DNA of 64,000 nt, taken from JARRPM01 sp963792815 (GTDB lineage: Bacteria > Pseudomonadota > Gammaproteobacteria > Pseudomonadales > Halieaceae). The stretch covers positions 62,001-126,000 of the forward strand of contig CAWBXR010000011.1 in NCBI GenBank assembly GCA_963792815.1, read 5' to 3'. The notes under the pieces were generated by a model. It was given only the letters and a program-made list of their open reading frames with translations, ran no database searches and had not been told where the DNA came from. Both the position numbers and the translations under genes were made by a program. Shown in pieces: positions 41,599 through 51,930 of this stretch (its first letter is position 1; every line of letters starts with the position of its first letter).

Positions 41599-44500
41599 GT
41601 GGTTCCTTTAACGGAGCGCGGTATCATTGCCTGGATGGCCGGCAACCCGGTTGCCGCCAACCTGCTGATGCTGGTCATCATGGTCGGCGGCGTGGCCTCA
41701 CTGGGCGGTATCACCAAGGAAGTGTTTCCCACCTATCCCTCCGAGACCCTGACCATCACCGTACCCTACCCTGGCAGTTCGCCGGAGGAGGTGGAGGAGG
41801 GCATCGTCCTCAAGATCGAGGACGCGATACAGGACATCGTCGGTGTGGACGAGATCCGCTCGGTCGCACGCGAGGGCGTGGGTGTGGTGACCGTGCAGCT
41901 CGAGCCGGGTACGCCCATGGCCAAGGCACTCGGCCAGGTGAAGTCCCGGGTCGACGGTATCACCGCCTTTCCCCTGAATGCGGAGGAACCTATCGTCGAC
42001 GAGGTGCTGTCGCGCACCCGGGCAATGCGGTTGACGCTGTATGGCTCACTGGAGGAGCGCCAGCTCAAGGATTACGCACAGGAGTTGCGCGACGAGGTCC
42101 TGACGCTCCCGGGAATCACCCAGGTATCCATCAGTGGGGAGCGGGACTACGAGGTATCCATCGAGGTGTCGGACACGTCCTTGCGTCGCTATGGCCTGGG
42201 ATTCAGCGACGTGGTCCGGGCGGTACAGGCGCGTTCGCGCGACCTGCCGGGCGGCAAGCTGCGCACCGACGACGGCTCTATCACCCTGCGCTCCGTGGGG
42301 CAGGCCTACACCGGCGAGGAGTTTGCCGGCCTCACCCTGATCACCCGGGACGACGGCACCAGGATAGCCCTGGGGGATGTGGCGACAGTCAGGGATACTT
42401 TCGCCGATCAGCCCGTATTGAGCCGCCTCAACGGCAAGGCCAGCCTTACCCTTGAAGTGGACCGCGTGGGTGACCAGGACGTGCTGGCCATCACCCGGCA
42501 GCTGCGCCAGTTCGTCGAACGCAAACAGGGTGAGTTGCCCCATGGCGTCGAGCTGACCGCCTGGTCGGATCGCAGCGTCATACTCAAGGGCCGTATCGAA
42601 CTCATGCTGTCCAGTGCCGCCCAGGGCGCTTTGCTGGTGCTGATTACCCTGGCCCTGTTCCTGGACCTGCGGCTGGCATTCTGGGTCATGCTCGGCGTGC
42701 CCTTCTCGATCCTCGGCTCGCTGCTGGCGATCAACCTGCTGGGATTACCCGTGTCGATCAATGTCATCTCGGTGTTCGGTTTCATCCTGGTGCTGGGGAT
42801 GCTGGTCGATGACGGGATCGTCACCGCAGAGAGCGCCTACACCCGGCTCGAACAGGAAGGGCAGGGGGTGGACAGTGTTGTCAGGGGCGTGAGACAGGTC
42901 GCCGTGGCGACCATATTCGGCGCGATGACCACGATGATAGCGTTTGTGCCGGCCCTGTTCCTGGAGGACGGGCTGGCGCGCTTCTTTTCCCATATTGCGG
43001 TTGTGGTGATTTTTTGCCTGGCGTTTTCCCTGCTGGAAACCAAGCTTATCCTGCCGGCTCACCTGCGCCACATCCGCATCGGCCAGCAGCAGTATAAGCC
43101 CGGCTCATTGCGGGGGCGCCTTGCCACCCTGCAGCAGGCTTGCGCCGCGGGCCTGCAGCGCTTTGCCGATACCCGTTACCGGCGCATGCTGGAGCTGGCG
43201 GTGGGCATGCGCTATACCACCCTGGCTATCTTCCTGGGCGGTCTGCTCATCTGCCTGGCGCTGGTACCCGCGGGCATCGTGCGCTTTGTGTTCTTTCCCA
43301 GCGTTCCCTCGGACCAGATCTTTGTCAGCCTGAAAATGCCCCAGGGCACGCCCTGGCAACAGACCCATGCCCATACCCTGCAGATCGAGGAAGCCGCAAG
43401 GGCCATGGATGAGCGCTACCGGGAAGAGACGGGCTCGGCCCGGAGTGTGATCTCGGAGCTGATGTCCATCTCCACTGAGGATACCGAGTCACAGGTCACA
43501 GTGGAGTTACTGCCCAGCACGGAGCGCGACATCACTTCGGTCGAGCTGGCGAAGTGGATGCGGGAGAGCCTCGGTGAACTCAGCGGCGTGCAGTCGCTAA
43601 TCTTCAACGCGAATGCCGGGCCCTCGGGTTCCCCGGTCGATATTGAACTCGGGGGACGGAACCTGGATTCCCTGCGCGCCGCCGCAGCCGAGCTGAAAGT
43701 GGCCTTGAAGGCATACGATGGCGTATTCGATATCAGGGACAGTTTTGATGCCGGGGCATCGGAGCTGGATATCCGGCTTACACCCGAGGGCGATGCCCTG
43801 GGCCTGGGGCAGGTGGAGCTTGCCAGCCAGGTCCGCCAGGCCTTTTTCGGGGCGGAAATCCAGCGCGTGCAGCGCGGTCGCAACGAGGTCCGGGTCTATG
43901 TGCGCTTCCCCGCCGAGGAGCGGGCCACCCTGGAGTCCCTGCGCGCGATGTGGATAGACGTCCCCGGGCGCGGCAAGGTGCCCTTCGAGGTTGTAGGTGA
44001 AGCGCGCGAGCGCACCGGGGTCAGCGCGATCAAGCGATTCGATCGCCAGCGGGTGGTCAACGTGGAGGCGGACGTCGATAAATCCCTGGTGGAGCCCGGC
44101 GTGGTCAACCAGGAAATCCTGGAAAAGGTATTGCCGCAGATCCTGTCCCGGTATCCCGGGGTATCTTCCCGCCTGAGCGGCGAGGCGGAGGAAGAGGCCG
44201 AGACCACTGACTCACTGGGGCTTGGCGCGGTGGCTATTCTTATCATGATCTACGCCGCGCTGGCGATCCCCCTGCGCAGCTACGGCCAGCCCCTGCTCAT
44301 CATGTCGGTCATTCCCTTCGGCATCACCGGGGCTATTCTCGGGCACTTTATCCTGGGCAACAGCGTCAGCATCCTGTCGGCGATTGGCATGATCGGCCTG
44401 TCAGGTATCGTCGTCAATGACAGCCTGGTGCTGGTGGACCATATCAATGAACGCTTGCGCAATGGCGCGGAAGATTGGCGACAGGCGGTCATCGAGGGCG

Positions 44501-44754
44501 GCGTGCGGCGTTTCCGGCCGGTGTTGCTCACCTCGATTACCACTTTCATGGGGCTGTTGCCGATTCAGCTGGAAGCGTCCATCCAGGCCCAGTTCGTCAA
44601 ACCGATGGCGATATCCATCGCCTTCGGCGTGCTGTTCGCCACGGCGGTGACCCTGTTCCTGGTGCCCGTGCTCTACTATGTCGGCCGCGATATCCGCCAG
44701 CTGCTGGGCAGAACCACAGGCCCGGAGCCTGAAAAAGCGATGGCCCAGCTTTAG
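41599..44754 (+). CDS. RND-family efflux permease (1)
   Basis: A 1051-residue inner-membrane RND transporter with 12 predicted helices and two large periplasmic loops, driving efflux with the proton gradient. The N-terminal helix (IIAWMAGNPVAANLLMLVIM) is followed by the porter region VPYPGSSPEEVEEGIVLKIE. Helix 4 has GMLVDDGIVTAESAYTRLE, with the two adjacent aspartates of proton-translocating RND pumps. The second half ends IGLSGIVVNDSLVLVDHINE and LTSITTFMGLLPIQLE. The start is the GTG at 41599, 1 nt after the adaptor stop. It is intact, in contrast to the adaptor. Substrate unknown; the sequence is closer to the uncharacterised/heavy-metal-like RND branch than to AcrB by eye. Confidence 0.87.
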   Translation: MVPLTERGIIAWMAGNPVAANLLMLVIMVGGVASLGGITKEVFPTYPSETLTITVPYPGSSPEEVEEGIVLKIEDAIQDIVGVDEIRSVAREGVGVVTVQLEPGTPMAKALGQVKSRVDGITAFPLNAEEPIVDEVLSRTRAMRLTLYGSLEERQLKDYAQELRDEVLTLPGITQVSISGERDYEVSIEVSDTSLRRYGLGFSDVVRAVQARSRDLPGGKLRTDDGSITLRSVGQAYTGEEFAGLTLITRDDGTRIALGDVATVRDTFADQPVLSRLNGKASLTLEVDRVGDQDVLAITRQLRQFVERKQGELPHGVELTAWSDRSVILKGRIELMLSSAAQGALLVLITLALFLDLRLAFWVMLGVPFSILGSLLAINLLGLPVSINVISVFGFILVLGMLVDDGIVTAESAYTRLEQEGQGVDSVVRGVRQVAVATIFGAMTTMIAFVPALFLEDGLARFFSHIAVVVIFCLAFSLLETKLILPAHLRHIRIGQQQYKPGSLRGRLATLQQACAAGLQRFADTRYRRMLELAVGMRYTTLAIFLGGLLICLALVPAGIVRFVFFPSVPSDQIFVSLKMPQGTPWQQTHAHTLQIEEAARAMDERYREETGSARSVISELMSISTEDTESQVTVELLPSTERDITSVELAKWMRESLGELSGVQSLIFNANAGPSGSPVDIELGGRNLDSLRAAAAELKVALKAYDGVFDIRDSFDAGASELDIRLTPEGDALGLGQVELASQVRQAFFGAEIQRVQRGRNEVRVYVRFPAEERATLESLRAMWIDVPGRGKVPFEVVGEARERTGVSAIKRFDRQRVVNVEADVDKSLVEPGVVNQEILEKVLPQILSRYPGVSSRLSGEAEEEAETTDSLGLGAVAILIMIYAALAIPLRSYGQPLLIMSVIPFGITGAILGHFILGNSVSILSAIGMIGLSGIVVNDSLVLVDHINERLRNGAEDWRQAVIEGGVRRFRPVLLTSITTFMGLLPIQLEASIQAQFVKPMAISIAFGVLFATAVTLFLVPVLYYVGRDIRQLLGRTTGPEPEKAMAQL

Positions 44755-44783
44755 GGTGTACCTGGATCTGGCTAGCCAGCGGG

Positions 44784-44867
44784 CCCGGTCGGAGCCGATA
44801 GCATGAACGAACCCAGGGAACCCGGCGAAAAGGCAATCCCGGTCAGAGCCGATAGCGTGAACGAAAC
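44784..44867. repeat. Imperfect direct repeat, 54-bp period
   Basis: CCCGGTCGGAGCCGATAGC at 44784-44802 and CCCGGTCAGAGCCGATAGC at 44838-44856, each followed by a near-identical TGAACGAA, form a direct repeat of about 28 nt with two mismatches. They lie in the 163-nt gap between the two convergent RND operons. This may be a local duplication or a small regulatory RNA/terminator region; nothing else is visible in that gap. Confidence 0.6.
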
Positions 44868-44917
44868 CAGTTATCTGCTACTAATTGGCGCCCACCAGGA
44901 TCGGCAGCAGAAAATAA

Positions 44918-47900
44918 TCAGCCGCGGGGCACGAGGGCGGCGGCTTTGCGGCGCAGGTTCAGTACTACCACGGTCAGCGCCGGCAGCATGGTCAGGGTGA
45001 CCAGCGCGGCACCGATGATGCCGAACATCACGATGGCCCCAACGCCGCGGTACAAGCTCGGTGCCGGCACCGGGAATCAGTACCAGCGGCGACAGGCCGC
45101 ACAGGGTGGTGATGGTGGACATGGCAATGGGGCGCAGGCGCGCTTCCACCGCCTCGGTGACGGCGGCGAGGGGCTGCCATCATGCTGTTGCTCAACATTC
45201 TGCACCGCACGGTGCACGATCAGGATCGGGTTGTTGACCACCGTGCCCATCAGGATCAGGAAGCCCAGCATGGAGATCATGTCGAAGGACTGTACGATGG
45301 CGGGCAGGCCCACCATCGGCAGCAGGCCGCCAACAGCGTTCAGTACCCACAAGCCGACGATGCCGCCGGCAATGCCCAGCGGAATCGAGGTCATGATCAG
45401 CAGCGGGTATCCCCAGTGGTTGAAGATGGCGACCATCAGCAGGTAGATGATCAGCAGGGCAACCAGGTAGTTGCCCAGCAGGGCCTCCCGGGTGGCGTCA
45501 AGCTGGTCGGCGGCGCCGGAGATCGCGACATTGACATCCGCCGGGATTTCACCGCGCTGGCGCATGTAATCCACCACCTCGGTGCGCACCTGTGCCACCC
45601 CGGTCTCCAGCGGGATAGCCCTCGGGGGAATGATATTGAGCGTGACGGTGCGGCGGCCATTGACCCTGCGCACCACGCTGCTGCTGACGGTTTCAGTGAT
45701 GTCTGCCACCGCCCCCAGCGGCAGCACTTTCCCATCCCCGGCGTAGAGCGGCAGGCGCGCCAGGGTGTCGAGGTCGGCGTCCTGTCCCACCTCGCTGTAC
45801 AGGTAGATATCTATTTTGTCGTCCTCGAGGAAAAACTCATCCACGTAGCTGCCGTCGGTCAGGGCCGCCACGGTAAACCCCAGTGACTCCGCCGTCATAT
45901 CCAGCTCGGCGGCGCGCTCCCAGCGCGGCCTCACCTCCACCATGGGCTGGGCCAGGGTCAGTGAACCGGGCTGGCTCTGGATGCGCGGATCCTCGAATAC
46001 TTCCTCGGCCCGGCGGTAGGCGCTCAGCGCCACGTCATAAATGGTAGCGAGGTTGGGGCCGGAAATATCCAGGTTGATGCTGCGGGTTCCGCCGTCGTTG
46101 CTGCTGATGATAGAACCCCTGGCCGCGAAAGCGCGCATGCCCGGGTACTCCCGGTACTTGCGGGTGATCGCGTCCATCAGGGCCTCGATATCGCCGGTTC
46201 TTACCGGCTCGGCGATAATTCGCACCTGGTTGCTGGCGATGCGCAGCGTCATGTATGCGACGGCGGGGACTTCGGCTTCGCCCCGGTCAAACAATTCGGG
46301 ATCCGCGTTCACATGGGGCAGCAGCCATGCCTCCACCGCGTAGCCGACCTTCTCCATGGCTGCCAGGTTATAGCCCGGGGGGGCGTTCATCACGGCAAAG
46401 ACCTTCGGCTCCTCCCCCTCGGGCAGGTATTCCGCGGCCGGGGTCAACTGCCAGATCACCGCCAGGCTGAGTATCGAGGTAATGGCGATGCAGGCGAGGC
46501 GCCGGGTGGGGGTGGCTATGGTGCTGTGCACCAGCCTGAGAGTGGCGTCCCTGCTGCGGTGAAATTCCGCCTGCCCTGCGCGGCCGCTTGCGCCGTTACC
46601 GAAATTCAGCCTGGCCGCCGCCGCCGGCAGCACTGTCACCGCCACCAGCATCGAGGCAAGGATGGCGGCGGAGATTGCGATGGCCACATCGGAGTAGAGC
46701 TGCCCCGCCTCCTGCTCGACAAAGGCCACCGGGATAAACACCAGCACCGTTGTCATCGTTGAGGCGAACACTGCCGGCCACACCTGCCTGACGCCGTTCA
46801 CTGCAGCCTCAAAGCGGCCGGCGCCCCGGCGCCGTTCCAGCTCGATGCTTTCCAGCACCACGATACTGTTGTCCAGGGTCATGCCGATGGCGAAGGCGAT
46901 GCCCGCCAGTGAGATGACATTGACGGTGCGGCCCGCCAGCAGCAGGCCCAGAAAGGCGACAATAATGCAGATGGGAATGCCCATCACGCCCACCAGGGTC
47001 GCCCGGAAAGAACGCAGGAACAGGTACATCACCGCGGTGGCGAGCAGAGCGCCCAGAATCAGGTTCTGCCAGACGTTTTGCACCGATTCCTCGACGTAGC
47101 GCACGTCGTCCGCTATCGGTTTTATCTGCATGCCCGCCGGCTCCAGCAGTTCCTTGTTGATGGCGGCGACTTCAGCGGTCATCTTCCGCTTGATGTCGAT
47201 GACGTTGGAGCCGGGCTCCCGTCGCAGTGCGATAAAGATATGCGGTGCACCGTTATAGCGGGCGATTGCCTGTTTTTCGAACTGGCCCAGCTTTACCTCC
47301 GCCACATCGGACAGGCGTATCACCTGGTCGCCGCGGCGCGCCAGGATCAGCTGCGCCACCTCGTCGATACTCTCGAAGCGCCCGATCGTGCGCAGCAGGT
47401 ACTCGCGTTTACCCGACTCGATCGTACCGCCGGAGCGGTCGAGGTTGCGACTGCGTATCGCGGCCCGCAGGTCCGGCAGCGACAGGCCGCGCTGGGCCAG
47501 GCGGGCGGGATCCACCAGGATCTGGATCTGGCGCTCTTCTCCGCCCCAGACGGATACCTCGGATACACCTGTCACCGAAGCCAGGCGCGGCTTGACGTTG
47601 TCCTCCATGAAATCCAGGGTCATGTCCATTTGCAGCTGGCGGGGATTTCCCGGCAGTGCCTCGGCGCTGAAGAACATGAAGAAATTGCCGGAGAAGGAAT
47701 TGGCGTAGATGGTCGGTTCGTCGACGTTCTCCGGGTATGAGGGCACCTGGCTGAGGGCGTTGTTGACCCTGATCATCATCTCGGTGACATCGGTGCCGAA
47801 GGGAAACTCCAGCTCGATTTCCGCCGAACCACTGCGGGCGGTGGCGGTGATGCGCGACAGGGTGGGCAGGTTGCGCAGGTAGTCCTCCTGCTCGACCAGG

Positions 47901-48082
47901 ATTTCCTTTTCCACGTCCTGGGGGGTGGCGCCGGGCCAGCTGGTGCGAATGCCGATGGTCCGCACATCGAGGTCGGGAATCATCTGCACGGGTATGCGCA
48001 GGGCCGCGAATATCCCCAGGATACAGATGATAAGCACGCTGACTGTCAGCAGGGTACCGCGCCTGATGATCTGCTCGAACAT
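44918..48082 (-). CDS. RND-family efflux permease (2), C-terminus broken by two frameshifts
   Basis: A second RND permease. From ATG 48082, MFEQIIRRGTLLTVSVLIIC starts helix 1, TSWPGATPQDVEKEILVEQE the porter region, and GMTLDNSIVVLESIELERRR helix 4. About 980 residues are intact, up to NVEQQHDGS. At 45170-45177 the frame changes (continuing AAVTEAVEARLRPIAMSTIT and TLCGLSPLVLIPGAG), and near 45055 again (YRGVGAIVMFGIIGAALVTL to a stop at 44918). Without correction the last helix is lost. Its adaptor is encoded just upstream. Helix 4 has one aspartate rather than two, unlike permease 1, so the two pumps belong to different RND branches. Confidence 0.82.
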
Positions 48083-48086
48083 GCGG

Positions 48087-49173
48087 CTATTGGTCTGCCG
48101 GCGTGCGGCGGCTGGTGACGGGCTGGCCGTTCTGCAGGGCCTCGTTGCCCTCTGACCACCACGGTGGCCCCGGCCTCCAGTCCCTCGCGAATTTCCACCA
48201 GCGAGTCGAAGGTCAGTCCGGGAGTAACCAGGTTCTCCCGGGCGACGCCGGCGTCCACGGTCCACACCACCACCCGGCCGTCGGGAAAGCGCAGGATGCC
48301 GTCCCGGGGCACTACCAGCCCGCGCCGTCCTGTAGCCAGGTGCAGCCGGGCCTGTACGGACATGCCCGGCAGCAGGCGCTGGTCCGGATTCCCGGCCAGG
48401 ACCCGCAGCAGGAAGGTGCGGGCGCCGGGGTCGGTGATTGGCACTACCGTGTCAACAGTGCCCTCGAATACCCGGTCCGGATCGGCGCTCAGGCTGAAGC
48501 TCAGTGGCGTATCGGGGTGAATGTCCGCCAGGTAGTCCTCGGACACCGGGAAATCAAGGCGCACGTCATCCAGGGCAACCAGTTCCAGCACAGGCTGCCC
48601 CGGGTCTATCCACTCGCCCAGTTCGGTCAGTTTGGCACTCACTACGCCATCGAAGGGAGCGCGCAGCTGGTGCCGCTGCAGGATGCCCCGGCGATAGCCC
48701 GCCTCGGCCTGGGCCCGATGCAGCGCCGCCTCGTCTCCGGCGACCTCCGCCTCGATATCGCGCACAACGCTTTCGGCGATACTGCGCTGGGGTACCAGGC
48801 TGCGGGCCTCGGCCAGCCGACGCCGGGCGTCCCGGAGCTCGGTATCCGCCTGCTCCTGCTGTGCCAGGGCGCTGTCGAGTTGCAGCTGCGCGAGTTCAGG
48901 GTCCAGTTCCAGTAGCAATTGCCCCGCCTGGACACGGCTGCCGATATCCACCTGTAGCGTTGCCACCAGCCCACTGGTGGCGGCTGACAGTCGCGCGGAC
49001 CGCACGGCGGTGATGGTGCCGGTAAGGTCCAGTACCCGTTGAATATCTCGCTCCTGCACGGTTTCCACTGCCACCGGGACCGCCCTGGCGTCATCCTGCG
49101 CGAGCACTGTCGGGAGCTGGCAGCACAGCAGGGCCAGCAGCAGTCGTCGGCAATAGGAAAGCGCTATGGGCAT
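48087..49173 (-). CDS. RND efflux periplasmic adaptor (HlyD/MFP family), C-terminus frameshifted
   Basis: An RND adaptor with a signal peptide (YCRRLLLALLCCQLPTVLAQ). It has a lipoyl-like segment (SGLVATLQVDIGSRVQAGQL), a coiled coil (ALAQQEQADTELRDARRR), the second lipoyl strand (LRAPFDGVVSAKLTELGEWI) and a beta-barrel region with VFEGTVDTVVPITDPGARTF. Near 48154 an extra G changes the frame; read correctly it ends NEALQNGQPVTSRRTPADQ at 48087, 4 nt before the permease ATG. As written, translation continues out of frame into the permease region. ATG 49173 is the likely start. First gene of the minus-strand efflux pair. Confidence 0.85.
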
Positions 49174-49341
49174 GTTGCAGTCATTACCTTCAAGAAGAGT
49201 GGGTGCTGCAAGAATACCGGGTATACGCGCTGCTGTGCCACCCGGATGAGGAAACAGCTCTTGCCTGGTTTTCATCGACACCGGTCGGCGTGGCGGTGGC
49301 GCACCGCCGTCGAATAGCCGTTACACTGGGCGCTGACACCC

Positions 49342-50823
49342 ATGGACCAACGTGTAATGTTGCATGCTTACCTCGCCAAACGGGCGCTGTCCCTGACCCG
49401 GATTTTTGTCGCCTGGTTGGCCGGCTGCCTGGTGGCGGCCCTGGCCATTCTGGTGTACCTGCTGGACAGCCGGCCGGACCTGTCAGTGTGGCACCTGGCG
49501 GATCTCGATGAGGAGTTCACGACCCGCTCCGATATCGCGAATTTTGGCCAGTACCTGGCGTTGGAAGACCGATTGTTTGCGCAGCTCGACAGGCTGGTTT
49601 ATGCCGAGGTTCCGGTTGACCCGGAAAACGCAATCAACCGTTACAGCCGGGGCAGTCTTTCCGATCCCGGGCGCTGGCCAGTGAACTGGAATCGCAGCTT
49701 CGAGTTCGCCCGGGAGCAGCCCACCGCGGGGGTCGTGCTGCTGCACGGCCTGTCAGACTCGCCCTACAGCTTGCGCGCGCTGGGCCAGTCCGTGCACCAG
49801 CGCGGCGCCACGGTTGTGGGGCTGCGCATTCCGGGTCACGGTACTGCACCCTCCGGACTGGTGGAAACCCGCTGGCAGGACATGGCCGCGGCCGTCAGGC
49901 TGGCGGTGCGGCATGTGCAGGACGCAGTTGGTGACAAGCCGGTCTACCTGGTGGGGTATTCCAACGGGGGCGCGCTGGCTGTGGAGTATGCGCTCGCCAC
50001 CCTGGCCGACGATTCCCTGCCCCGGGTATCCGGACTGATTCTGCTGTCACCGGAAATCGGTGTGTCGCGAGTGGCCGCACTGGCGGTATGGCAGGCGCGG
50101 CTGGGGCATCTGCTGGGGCTGGAGAAACTGGCCTGGAACGGCCTGTTGCCTGAATACGACCCCTACAAATACGGCTCCTTCGCGGTGAACGCGGGGGACC
50201 TGGCATACCGGATCACGGCACATATCCAGAAACAGCTGGGCGCGCTGCACAGCGCCGACAAACTGCGGGAGCTGCCGCCGATTCTCGCCTTCCAGTCCAG
50301 CGTCGATGCAACAGTGACGGCTTCAGCCCTGGTCGCCCACCTGTTTGATCGACTGCCGGCGGGCGACCATGAACTGGTGCTGTTCGATATCAATCGCCTG
50401 GCGGGAGTCAGCACCTTGCTGCGCGAGGACCCGCGAACGGTATTTGGTCCCCTGCTTGAAAAAGATGAACGAACTTTCGACCTTACTATCGTGACCAACC
50501 AAAGTACCGAGGGTAACCTTGTTGTTGCCCGCCGTTTCCTGGTCGGACAGGAGAATGCCACCACCACGACCGCCCTCGCAGATTGGCCACCGGGAATCTA
50601 TTCGCTGTCCCATGTAGCCCTGCCCTTTCCTCCCACTGACCCCGTATACGGTGGTCCAGCGGCCGAGGCGAGCCCGGGCATACAGCTGGGCAACCTGGCG
50701 CCCAGGGGCGAGCGTGGCGTGTTACAGGTCACGGGCACCGACGCATTGCGCCTGCGCTGGAACCCGTTTTATGACTATGTCGAGGCCCGCGTGCTCGAAT
50801 TTGCGGGCCTGCAGGGGCAGTGA
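49342..50823 (+). CDS. Membrane-anchored alpha/beta hydrolase
   Basis: A 493-residue serine hydrolase with a single N-terminal membrane helix (IFVAWLAGCLVAALAILVYL), probably with the enzyme domain in the periplasm. The hydrolase fold begins with AGVVLLHGLSDSPYSLRALG and RIPGHGTAPSG. The nucleophile elbow is VGYSNGGALA (Ser207). The catalytic acid and histidine are less clear; FQSSVDATV holds a candidate aspartate. The lysophospholipase/monoglyceride-lipase pattern of the first motif suggests lipid ester substrates. It is divergent from the adaptor gene and convergent with the enoyl-CoA hydratase, with which it is separated by 15 nt. Confidence 0.82.
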   Translation: MDQRVMLHAYLAKRALSLTRIFVAWLAGCLVAALAILVYLLDSRPDLSVWHLADLDEEFTTRSDIANFGQYLALEDRLFAQLDRLVYAEVPVDPENAINRYSRGSLSDPGRWPVNWNRSFEFAREQPTAGVVLLHGLSDSPYSLRALGQSVHQRGATVVGLRIPGHGTAPSGLVETRWQDMAAAVRLAVRHVQDAVGDKPVYLVGYSNGGALAVEYALATLADDSLPRVSGLILLSPEIGVSRVAALAVWQARLGHLLGLEKLAWNGLLPEYDPYKYGSFAVNAGDLAYRITAHIQKQLGALHSADKLRELPPILAFQSSVDATVTASALVAHLFDRLPAGDHELVLFDINRLAGVSTLLREDPRTVFGPLLEKDERTFDLTIVTNQSTEGNLVVARRFLVGQENATTTTALADWPPGIYSLSHVALPFPPTDPVYGGPAAEASPGIQLGNLAPRGERGVLQVTGTDALRLRWNPFYDYVEARVLEFAGLQGQ

Positions 50824-50838
50824 CTCAGTCAGCCGCGC

Positions 50839-51711
<873 letters not shown>

Positions 51712-51897
51712 AGCGGGTTCCGGTCGGGTTGTTAAAGGGATATCTGGTGCAAGCAGCCAGAGGCTGCAGATCGGGTACTATAGCCCGTCTGGCGTGGATG
51801 TTAAATTTGCGTGAGGTACCTGGCTGCCCGGCACCGAGCCACGTTGTTCGGGTTTAGGCCGATTCGGCTGCCCTGCCGCTGCCCCCGACGGAGGCGC

Positions 51898-51919
51898 GCA
51901 AGGCCCCCGTGGGCCTTGC
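51898..51919. terminator. Strong hairpin after the TonB-dependent receptor gene
   Basis: GCAAGGCCC (51898-51906) and GGGCCTTGC (51911-51919) form a perfect 9-bp stem with a 4-nt loop, starting 12 nt past the receptor stop codon on the minus strand. No T run follows, so termination may need Rho; it could equally stabilise the 3' end. The rest of the 51712-51897 gap holds nothing I recognise. Confidence 0.5.
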
Positions 51920-51930
51920 TTACCCGGGCT

